Of a stretch of 64,000 nucleotides of DNA, positions 48,601 through 60,600 are shown piece after piece; the first letter of the stretch is position 1, and each line of letters starts with the position of its first letter. This DNA comes from Girardinichthys multiradiatus (Eukaryota > Chordata > Actinopteri > Cyprinodontiformes > Goodeidae). The notes beneath the pieces were generated by a model. The model saw only the letters and a program-made list of their open reading frames with translations, had not been told where the DNA came from and did not search any database. Position numbers and translations under genes: made by a program. The stretch spans positions 17,563,784 to 17,627,783 of the forward strand of contig NC_061794.1 in assembly GCF_021462225.1 (NCBI RefSeq), in the 5' to 3' direction.

Positions 48601-51600
48601 GGTATACCCGAACAAAACAAAAACTGCAGTGTTTGACTTAATCAGAAATTAAGATAAGAAGCTTGACTCCAAACTGGACTTTTTTTCCACATAGTGTTTC
48701 AAAGGGAGTTGGGGAGAAACTTATTACTAGAACCCCTCTTTAATAATCCAAATGCTGATAAATGTTCCAATATTTTATCTCTTCGTAATCTGAAATCACC
48801 TTGTGTACCTTTCTACTCCTATGTATTCTTTTAATCTTTAAACCCTAAGAAATCAAACAAGGAGACTGGAGTTTGAGCCGACCATCCTCTTTAGTGTTAA
48901 GAGGGCCTTTATTTCTTTTCTTTTCCTAAAATGAAGGATTTTACTTGTCTTTATTCCGTTATAAAAAATCCTAACCTTGGTTCCAAAACTAAACTCTTCA
49001 GCCCCAATCTGTGTCCCCCAGAGTAGAAATCTTGAGTATTATTGCATTTCAAAGCCACCAAATGACTGGAACCCATCATTGGCTTAGATCTATTTTAATA
49101 GGTAATCAGTCTACCTTTAATTAAGTATTATAATTTTATGGACCCAAAATCTATGGCTTACGGGCTTCAGGAGTCCAGGAACAACAGGTTGAGTACTATT
49201 GCATTAAACAATGATGTTAGCTCTCTGCAGAGATTGAAGGAGTGGCTAAATATCCCCAGACCTGTTAGTGTATTATTTCTGCTTGGACAATAATCAGATT
49301 TAAAAATTACTAGTTCACAGCTCCTAATTTACCTCAGATCATATTTGCTCCTAACCCAGTTCATAAAAGCTTCAGACAAACATTATGCTAAAAAGCCAAA
49401 AACAAAACAAAAACACAGATCTTCTTTAAAATAAAGAAAAAGCATGCTTAAAAAAACGTGGTACTGTGGTGGAAAATAACTCCACGGTTCTGAAGACCTT
49501 TTCTATGCAGAGTCTTTTAGGGAACATAAAATTAGTTTAATTTTGTGTGGTACCACTGTCCAATCAGATTCTTTCTTACCTTCAAAAATAACCCAATTTT
49601 TCTCATTTTCATTTTAAAGGTTTGTTTTACCAATGAAAATGTGTTCAACAAAACCAATTACTCTCAAAAGTTTTAAAAGTTTTAGCTGGTGATATCTTAG
49701 AAAACAACAAGTGTTTTAATAGTCCTGTGCAACAAAGAACTGAATAGGTTTCCTTTCCTTCCCCAAAGGAAAACAAAAAGAACCTGCAGAACCAAGCCTT
49801 TCATAGTTTTTGTCAGGACCTGATATAAGTGTAGCACCCCACTGCTCTGTCCCGTATTAACTGGGACAATAACTTCAACTGACTGGTGGGGTGTCTATTT
49901 GGGTCCTTTAAATTATAAGGTAGATACCACGTAGGTTTACCTATGTTGAGTCAATACTTGCTCCTGTGATAACCATTTACCATACTTTTAAGCAAAATAA
50001 CAAATAATCCCAGACAACCTGCTAACAGAAAGAGTTTCTTTTAATGAAAACTTGGGCACAGAAATAAAAGCTTAGCCCCACTAGCTCTTATTTTTTCAAG
50101 AACCAACAACCATGTTAATAGTTTTTACCTATAACCAGAATCCACATTTACGTCATTATCAGAACTCCATACATACAGGTCCTTCTCAAAATATTAGCAT
50201 ATTGTGATAAAGTTCATTATTTTCCATAATGTCATGATGAAAATTTAACATTCATATATTTTAGATTCATTGCACACTCACTGAAATATTTCAGGTCTTT
50301 TATTGTCTTAATACGGATGATTTTGGCATACAGCTCATGAAAACCCAAAATTCCTATCTCACAAAATTAGCATATCATTAAAAGGGTCTCTAAACGAGCT
50401 ATGAACCTAATCATCTGAATCACCGAGTTAACTTTAAACACCTGCAAAAGATTCCTGAGGCCTTTAAAACTCCCAGCCTGGTTCATCACTCAAAACCCCA
50501 ATCATGGGTAAGACTGCCGACCTGACTGCTGTCCAGAAGGGACACCCTTGACACACTTGACACCCTCAAGCCAGAGGGTAAGACACAGAAAGACATTTCT
50601 GAACGAATAGGCTGTTCCCAGAGTGCTGTATCAAGGCACCTCAGTGGGAAGTCTGTGGGAAGGAAAAAGTGTGGCAGAAAACGCTGCACAACGAGAAGAG
50701 GTGACCGGACCCTGAGGAAGATTGTGGAGAAGGGCCGATTCCAGACCTTGGGGGACCTGCGGAAGCAGTGGACTGAGTCTGGAGTAGAAACATCCAGAGC
50801 CACCGTGCACAGGCGTGTGCAGGAAATGGGCTACAGGTGCCGCGTTCCCCAGGTCAAGCCACTTTTGAACCAGAAACAGCGGCAGAAGCGTCTGACTTGG
50901 GCTACAGAGAAGCAGCACTGGACTGTTGCTCAGTGGTCCAAAGTACTTTTTTCGGATGAAAGCAAATTCTGCATGTCATTCGGAAATCAAGGTGCCAGAG
51001 TCTGGAGGAAGACTGGGGAGAAGGAAATGCCAGAAGTCCAGTGTCAAGTACCCACAGTCAGTGATGGTCTGGGGTGCCGTGTCAGCTGCTGGTGTTGGTC
51101 CACTGTGTTTTATCAAGGGCAGGGTCAATGCAGCTAGCTATCAGGAGATTTTGGAGCACTTCATGCTTCCATCTGCTGAAAAGCTTTATGGAGATGAAGA
51201 TTTCATTTTTCAGCACGACCTGGCACCTGCTCACAGTGCCAAAACCACTGGTAAAGGGTTTACTGACCATGGTATCACTGTGCTCAATTGGCCTGCCAAC
51301 TCTCCTGACCTGAACCCCATAGAGAATCTGTGGGATATTGTGAAGAAAACGTTGAGAGACTCAAGACCCAACACTCTGGATGAGCTAAAGGCCGCTATCG
51401 AAGCATCCTGGGCCTCCATAAGACCTCAGCAGTGCCACAGGCTGATTGCCTCCATGTCACGCCGCATTGAAGCAGTAATTTCTGCAAAAGGATTCCCGAC
51501 CAAGTATTGAGTGCATAACTGTACATGATTATTTAAAGGTTGACGTTTTTTGTATTAAAAACACTTTTCTTTTATTGGTCGGATGAAATATGCCAATTTT

Positions 51601-54600
51601 GTGAGATAGAAATTTTGGGTTTTCATGAGCTGTATGCCAAAATCATCCGTATTAAGACAATAAAAGACCTGAAATATTTCAGTTAGTGTGCAATGAATCT
51701 AAAATATATGAATGTTAAATTTTAATCACGACATTATGGAAAATAATGAACTTTATCACAATATGCTAATATTTTGAGAAGGACCTGTACATCAGAAGAA
51801 ATACTGTTAACTATGAAGACAACACACATGGGCCCCACACACACTCACACAGTTCTGTACCGCTTACGGTCTCGTTGCAGGCCTGATGAAACACTGGTGC
51901 GAAGCACAAGACGAAAATCCTCTTCTCCCGGACAAAACCCTAAAATGACTCAAACTTGCTTGCTCCACAGGTGTCAGCTCCGCCGACACATGGAAGTTTG
52001 TAAATTCCTACCAACGTTACTTCACCTCCGCTATACAAATCGCGCAGAAACGTCTCCGTAACGCGGGAACCAGTGTCGCCAGGTTGACCTATTCATCTCG
52101 TCTTCTCGAATCAGCCGACGTTTCCTCGCATCAGCCGCGGTTCTCCCCCGTGTTTTCCCTCCTCCGTAGCACTTCCACACCTTACTGCCGATATCTTAAC
52201 TGCAGCGGTTAGATTTTACTTGTGCAGTCTACATTTTACTCATGCTCGTCCTCTCTCCTCTCCTTCTCTTTTTTTTTTCTTTCCCATCATTTCCTGTCTC
52301 TCCTCCTCCGTAACTTCCGTTACAACTAGGAGGTTTGGTCCATAGTCTCTAAACTAATCAAAACATTAGTCAGACAAACAATAATATACATATGTAAATA
52401 CACATGTCGCCTCAAGAGCCGCTTCATTTTCCTGTTGTTTACGTTTTTTCCCAGATGACCAATAGTAAACAACCCCCGCCATATATATATACGTAATCAC
52501 TTGGATTACCTATTCAAATCCTAATAATACCAGGCTCTCAACTATATTTCTGATATAAATACCATATTTTGATTATTTTGTAAATATTCAAAAGCTTTTG
52601 TGCATGTTTTTAGCCAGGGGCTACACCCTCCCCCTTCTAAATCCATTTGATGTCCCCATCAAACAATAAAGTTACAAAACCCAAACAAAAGTATGGGACT
52701 GAGGTAAGCGTACACCAACACAGTTGGGACATAAAGCCATGGAGTGACACCATAGTGTAGGACAAGAAGAACATTGTGGAGCTGTAAACGTTCCACTTCC
52801 AACTAGCACTCCACAAGTTAAAACACCAACTGGCTGGTCTGATGGCTGTCCCAGTTCATCATAACTTAACCTAATGACTGGTTTCTTCACTCTAGTAGAG
52901 CGTTCAACAACAACATTTTCTCCCTCACATACTACATCACCCCTCTCCCCTTCTCCCCTTTCTAAATCTAGGTCAGACAGGGGCAGGGAATCTTTCAGGT
53001 GAGGTGAGCTAGAACCTAACCCAGCATCATCTACAGTCACGTGGGGCGAAGTAACCTGAACTTCAGTTGTGACTGGAGATGGTACCCTAGACCTTATCTC
53101 TGATTGCTTCAAAAGCTCTCTCAGATTCACTTGTAGTGGGGCTGGCCTATCCTCTTCTTCATACTCAGAATCAGAAGAGAATGCAACATCTGCTTGATCG
53201 ACTGGCTGGGCAGACTCAGACTGTCTCTGTCTGATCCTAGTGACAGGTTTCCACACAGCCTCTGGTTCAGCATCAGCTGGAAACCTGACCAGATGACAAA
53301 TGGGTAGCAGATGGTTTCGATGCACTGTTTTCTCCACCCCAAGTCCTCTTTCAGGTTTTACCTTGTAGACTGGTAAGTTAGGCATCTTCTCCATAATAAT
53401 GTATGGTACTGTCCTCCACCTCTCTTTCAACTTGTGCTTTCCAGTGATCCCAAAGTTCCTTAAAAGCACACGGTCACCGGCTTCTAAGATTTGCTCTTTC
53501 ACATATTTGTCATGTGCTCTCTTGTTCTTTTGATGACTTTTGTCAGCAGCTTCTTTAGCGAGGTGGTAAGTGCGTTCCAGATCCTTCCTCAGTTTTGAGA
53601 AATATTGATGGTAAGTTGAGCCTTTGTCGGTTTCATCCGATACTCCAAAACAGATGTAAACTGGCAGGCGGGCCTCCCTTCCGAACATTAGGAGATAGGG
53701 TGAATATCCGGTTGCCTCGTTTTGGGTACAATTATAAGCATGCACCAGCTGTCTGATGTTTTGACTCCACCTCTGTTTTTGAGTGAGACCCAGCGTTCCG
53801 AGCATGGATTACAGCGTCCGGTTAAATCTCTCAGGTTGAGGATCTCCCTGAGGATGATAGGGAGATGTTCTAGACTTTCGAATCCCCAACATTCTCAGTA
53901 GATCATGGATGAGCTTGCTCTCAAAATCCCGTCCCTGATCGGAATGTATCCGTGCGGGAAGTCCATAATGAACAAAGAAACGTTCACAAAGGATTTTGGC
54001 TACGGTGGATGCTTGTTGGTCTTTAGCTGGAAATGCCTGAGCGTACCTTGTAAAATGATCTGTCGCCACAAGGACATTTGCATAACCTTTAGAATCAGGC
54101 TCGAGAGACAGAAAATCAATGCAGACCAAATCTAGTGGCCTTCTGCTGGTGATCTGATTCAAAGGAGCTGCTCGCTGTGGCACGGCTTTACGCGTGATGC
54201 ATCTACCGCATGTTTTCACATACTGTTCCACCTCTGACCCCATCTTAGGCCAATAGAACCTGTTACGAATTAGCTCAAGTGTCTTCTCCACTCCAAGATG
54301 GCCTGATTCATCATGGAGGGACTTGAGCACCATGGAAACATATGCTCTGGGCAGAACAAGCTGCAACACATCTGTACCTGGTGGTCTTTTAATCTTCCTA
54401 TGGAGCAACCCATCCACCAGGACAAGCTTATTTGCCTCTCTTTGTAGACAAACTGCCCCATGGTCAATACCCTCCTCAGATGAGAACACTGGTCCCCCAG
54501 ATAAGGACTTTTTGACAGGTGAGATCATTGGGTCATTGTCTTGAGCTTTAATGAGATCTGTTCTGCTCATCTGGATCAAGCAACCAAGATCTAGACGGGT

Positions 54601-57600
54601 CGGGAAAACATAGCATTCTGGCATGGCAGTGGGAGGAACTCCTAGAGTTTCTGCATAACCTAGTGAGTCAGCAGACCACTCTCTGGTCACTTGCTTGCAG
54701 AGTGCTTTTACATGGTCATGGGTTAAAATCTTAAACTCTTGTCTGTCATCCGAAATAGGGTTGCATGACAATGCATCTGCATCAGTGTTGCTAGAACCTG
54801 GCCGATACTGGAGAGTGAAGTTATAGGTTGAAAGAGCTGCGAGCCATCGGTGCCCTGTGGCGTTCAGCTTAGCAGTGGTGAGAATATATGTAAGGGGGTT
54901 GTTATCTGTCCTTACAACAAATTCTGCTCCATACAGATAATCGTGAAATTTATCCACCATGGCCCACTTTAGTGCCAGAAACTCTAGCTGATGTACTGGG
55001 TAGTTCTTCTCAGAAGAACTGAGTTTTCGGCTGGCAAAAGCAACCGGTCTTAATCCTTCAGGATGCTCTTGGTTTAGCACCGCCCCCAAGCCATGAAAGC
55101 TAGCGTCAATGTGTAGCACATAGGGCTTTGATGGGTCAGCAAATGCTAAAACTGGTGCCTGGGTGAGGCATTTAAGAATCTGTTGAAAAGCCTCTGTGCA
55201 GCTCTCATCCCATCTCTGGCCAAAGGGTTCATTGACTTTATAGTAGGTTTTCCCTGGAGTCTTTGCTGATTTCCCTTTCTTTTGAGTGGGTGGGTATCCT
55301 TTGCACAGTTCCGTTAGTGGCCTGACAATAATCGAGTAGGTTTTAATAAAACGTTGATAATATCCACAGAATCCTAGAAAAGACTGAAGAGAAGGAAGAT
55401 CAGTGGGTTGTTTCCACTGAGTAACTGCCTCTACCTTGCCCGGATCGGTGGCAATGCCTTGTTCTGAAATCACGTGCCCCACGTACATCACTTGGGGTCT
55501 GCAGAACTGGCATTTATCAAGTGACAGTTTCATACCAGTTTCCCCTAATCAGTCAATAACTTTGAGGAGTCTTTTCTCGTGTTCCTCTAACGTTTTCCCG
55601 AAAACAATCAAGTCATCTAAATAGACGATGACCTCCAACATGTGCATGTCCCCAAATGCCTTTTCCATGAGCCGTTGGAATGTTGAAGGAGCACCAGTGA
55701 TTCCTTGAGGCATCCTCTCGAACTGGAAAAATCCCAAAGGACAGATGAAAGCGGTTTTTTCCTTATCCTCCTCCGCCATTGGAATCTGGTAATATCCGCT
55801 CCTCAGATCTAACACAGAAAACCATCTACTTCCAGACAAACAGTCCAGGGCATCATCAATGCGGGGCACTGTGTACTGATCTGGAATAGTTCTGCGGTTC
55901 AGTGTACGGTAATCCACACACATGCGAATCTGTCCATTTTTCTTTCTTGCCAGCACAATAGGTGAGGCGTACGGACTTCTGGATTCTTTGATTATTCCGG
56001 CAGCTAAAAGTCCCTGGAGATGGCGACGTAGATCCTCCACATCAGCAGGTGCTATACGCCGTGACCGCTCTCTGAACGGAGTGTTGTCATGCAGTCTTAT
56101 GTGATGTTCCACTCCAGATGCTAATCCAACGTCCCATTCCTCTGTTGAGAATACATGGGATCGTTCTGAGAGTTTTTCTCTCAGTCTCTGTTTCCACTAA
56201 ACAGGGATAGAGGAGTGTCCAAAGTCAAATTGTGATGGATCCAGTTTTCGGGGATTTTGTGTTTTGGTCTTTGAGAGCTCAGTCACTGTGTCCGCGACAT
56301 ACAGGTGAGCTACTACTGTGCCAATAGGAATGGCAGTCTCTTTCAGTGACTCATTGCGCATGAAAACTAGAAACTGGTCATTATTCAATAGCTTGGAGAA
56401 CAACACTGTGGACTGCACAAACAGACTTGGTGGGAGTGCATGTGAAGCTGCCCGCTCAGAAATAAGAATACTATCTCCTACTTTCTTCTTTTCAAAGACT
56501 CTACAGATGGCTATATGCTCACCACCAGCTGGAATCATTAGTGGCCCTGGGCCTACCCATTTAACGTCAGCCACTGTAATATTGTCTTGCTTTGCTTCTT
56601 GAGATTTGAGATTTACCCCGACATGGGGTTCTGGTCCTGTGACACCCACTTGTGCAGCATAAATGGTCTCGGAAATGGCTGCATTACGATTTAACTGAAT
56701 GGACCACACTTTGCTGACATTGGTCCCGATCAGGACTGGAATGGTGTCTGAGCATCGAGGGTCTGGGCATACTAGCTGCTCTCAGACTCACTTAAACCCC
56801 AGATGGCTAAACCGGACACTGGATGTAAGGGAACATGTGTTAAATGTTCAACATACCAGCTGTCGAAAATTATCGTCACCTGAGACCCACTGTCAAGGAG
56901 AGCAGTGCAAGGTGTTCCCTCTACTTTAACATCAGCAGTAGAGGGGGGTCCTACCAACCCTTTGGGCAGATGATGGGCCGGCGGACTCACAGCACTCCTC
57001 CTCACGTTAGCATTTTTTCCCCCAGAACGAGTGCTGGGAGGTCTTTCACCTGCTTTGCCCCTCCTCTGGGCTTGAATCAACTTTTGTATGACTTTAGGAT
57101 AGTTTTCAGGTGACATACATTTAGTTGAAATGTGCCCATCTTCGCCACCCGGGACATTCACTCCTTCTTTGTCCGCTTTAACTTCTCCAGGAGGGAGAAA
57201 GAACTTTGCCCCAGCCTGTTTCTCTTCTGCCCGCATAAGATGTGCTTTCAATATAAATCCAGTGTATCGCTCTTCTGGCTCTGGCAAACAGCATGGATCG
57301 TTGTCCATCTCAGTGGGTTTGGGACCAGACTTCTTCTGAGTTTAGTTCTGGTGGAAACTCACACTGTCATTTGCAGCAGGCAGACAGGCAGGCAGGCAGA
57401 TCCTATCTCTTTCAGGCCATGATGAAGAAGCATCTCTGGTGGAGTAGCCATGGGAAGGGCAGGTTTCTAAGGGCCAGACTCAAAAACGCAGATGTTGCAC
57501 TCAAATCCCATATATGTGTGTGTGTTGGACCATTTGTTTGCTGAATATTGGACAATTTGCACGTTGCTGGACGCCACCAGGCCTCCTGGCATTTTCAGCC

Positions 57601-60600
57601 ATTTTGTATCCAGGACAGTCCGTTCCTACAGATCCCGTCGGACATTGCGACTGATATGACGGGGCGCCCCAAGTCTGATGTCACAGGACGCTATATAGGA
57701 AGGTGCCCATTTTGAACACTCGCCTTCAGCTGGAGACTGTGACATGGTTACCAACATCTGAAGCATCACCTGGAGAAGAGTCCCGAGTGGATTTCATTTA
57801 TTCTCCTTCGTTGGCCAACGAAGAATTCATAACTGAGGTTTCTGGAATAAGAAGGCTAGAAATTTGTCTTTGATTATTGAAGACGTGAATTTAACGCATA
57901 ACAAAAAAAAAACACGGAGTTTCAAGGAGACGAATCGCCACCTTGTTTTCTGTTCTAGTCAACTTTGATGGTCAGATCATATTTTCCCTTTCGCCAAGGA
58001 GGCCAGAGGATGAAGGTTGACCGCTTTTCCTGAAGTTAACTGTGGACGCACATTAACTTCCAACTTCCACCCCATTCTCTCTCAACCGCGCTCAGAAGGA
58101 AGACAACAAGTAAAACCCATCCTTTATTTTTATTTATTTCTTAGAAAGTCTGGGCAGGGTACAGGAGGTTTTAGTGCGATGAGATTCGCTATTTAATCTA
58201 ATGTGTTCTGAATGATATGTGCATGTAACCTTTTTATTGAAACTTTCCTGTGCCGTGTTTAACGTCTGGAAGCCGCTGCACTACCCAGCTTTGTGTGTGT
58301 TTTGCGGGGTTGTTGAACACCTGAGAGCAAGCGCAGGTATGCTGTGAGACTGGACTGTTATAATAACCTCATGGTGAAATTCCCCATTTCCTTTGTCTTC
58401 AACCTTACTGCTTACTAGCTTGCTGCCAAAAGTTTTATAACCCTTTGTCTGCTCACCTCGCCCAGAGTTGGGGAATGTTTTATGACTGAGTATAACTGAA
58501 TTACAGTTGGAGCTCCGCTCCCAACCTCCACTCACCACCACATCCCTTTTGTCATATTATCATTTTTGCCATAACTGCTGGTTTGATCCCACTGCTGTTT
58601 TGCTTTATTTAGTTTAGTTAGATATTTTACCCCTTTTGTGTAGACCTTTGCATGTTTGAGTAGGTGAAGATTATTAAATCGGAAGAACGGATTGTATCAG
58701 GGCTGTGATTTAATAAATATTCACATAGATAAAGAGAAGTCGTTTGTGTTTATTTTGTGCAAGAGTGATTCGTCAGTCAAGATAAGATTGAAGTTCCACA
58801 CATTTCGGCAGAAACGGTCGATTAAACATTGACATCTCTGATAATAGCTATCAATTATTACTGAGTATTTAACGGTTGTAATTATCAAAGGCGTTGAGCC
58901 ACAATTACAACACCAGAAGACATCTCTGGTCTCGATTCATAAATGAGGATTTTGGTTAAGAAATTAATTTAGTCAAATTATGATTTTTAATTATAATTAT
59001 TGATAAAGATTAATCAATCAATAATCATAATTCCAACGTGTGTGTGTGTGAGAGAGGCAGAAGAAAAAGTTTAGTATAGGTTCAGATTTTGCACACAGAA
59101 ATATTATCAGTCAGTCAGTCAGTTGTCCACCTGCCTGTCACTTCCTTCCATAACATGAACTATACTCCTTTCTAAAACAACTTTCTTTTCGCATCTCTAA
59201 CGTCCCTTTTCACTTTTACCTTCTTTTCCGACTGATCGCAGTATTTAAGACAAACATAACTTCTTGCAGGGAAGTTTTAACTCTTTAACCCCTTAATTGA
59301 TGCACCCTGTGCTTTTTAATCTTTTTCTTAGGTTTTTTTATTTTTCCCATCTCCATCCATCAACTGTTTTACTTGAAACAATTTAAACAAATTTTTTTTA
59401 ACGATTTAACCTATTTACACAAACTTCCACACTGTGAAAAAACAAACTTATCTTCCCAAATTAAAGCACATTTAACACAATCATCCCCACCTTTTCCTTT
59501 CATTATTTTATAAATCACAGAGTCTGGAGAAGGAGGCACCCCTGATGCCTCAAGGTTCCCGAACCATTTTTTTTCCTTTTTACCCGTTCAGCGGCACGTC
59601 TGCCATCTGGCTTTTCTCCTTTATGAGGTGTAGAAAATTGCAAAAAACCACCCGCAAAACCCTTTGTTTTGCTTTATCTTATTGTTACCAAAAAGAACCT
59701 CCCTGTTTTTCCTAACAGGGTGACCTGGCCCTCAGCTGATGTCCTCCCTCTCGCAACTCCGGAACCTAATTAATTAGTTAAGAGATGATGGTTAATGTGT
59801 GATAAAAAATAATATACATTATATCATACAGAGCAACTTCTCACCCAGATATATTTGTCGACAAATAGTTCGGATCCAATTGGCCAGAAGCCGCGGGCGG
59901 GCACAAGGACTCCCCTCCGTAAAATGGAGGTGGACTGAGGACAACTTAGTCTCCAGGCTGGCCAGGCGTCCGTGTCCCATCCTGCGGTTTCCTCTGGCAC
60001 GTTAGATCCTGTTCGTGACGCTAAAATTGTAGTGGAATTTTCTTATCAAAGTAGGAGATAAATTAACTCATTAAAAGAGCAAAACCGGGCTTTGTCTTTA
60101 TAAGTTTTATTCAAAGGCATTCAGCGTTTGAAGACCCTGTCACTGAGCTTGGTCAGTGAAGCAGAGCCCCAATCAACATTTACACACAGTATTTAAAGAG
60201 TATGTGGGTGTTACCTCAACTTCAAAGAGTCTGTGTTTTATGGCCCTAGACCCTCCTAAGGTCAGGGGTAACAAAGTTATCTATGAGCAAACCATCTGCT
60301 CTTCCTGAGACATCACCTTAAAGCATGGGTTTTAACCACTAAACGTCTGATAATGGCTTTTACAGCTTCCTCCTCTAACACAGATGTTCTGAGGAGAGAG
60401 GTAACCTAAAGGTCATACACTTTGGAACACCTTAGAGCACTTAATACAAGAATTTCCATTACACTACCTTACAAACAAACCACCCACTTTGTTGTGTGTC
60501 TGACCAAGTGGTCAGGAGTACAACAGGGGACTGTACTCTCACCATTCATTTTCACTCTATACAACTCAGACTTCCAGTACAAGTAAGAGTCCTGTCATCT

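Larger units (their letters stand above)
40476..60463 (-). mobile_element. Endogenous retrovirus with two LTRs and nested insertions
   Basis: Two direct LTRs (40476-40905 and 60028-60463) bracket 19.1 kb. In minus orientation the 5' LTR is at the right. The LTRs start TG and end CA on the element strand. A purine tract (AGAAGAAAGGAG) precedes the 3' LTR. Old integrase and envelope sequence lies next to the 3' LTR, as expected for a retrovirus. Flanks read GTAC at left and CTAC at right, a probable 4-bp target duplication with one change. Internal space is largely occupied by L2, Tc1 and Ty3/gypsy copies. gag, protease and reverse transcriptase of the retrovirus itself were not recognised. Confidence 0.85.

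Noticed and set aside
57340..58918. 5' LTR of the Ty3/gypsy element
   Set aside because: It does not match the 3' LTR start (TGTAGCCCCTGGC...), and its TATA box points the other way.
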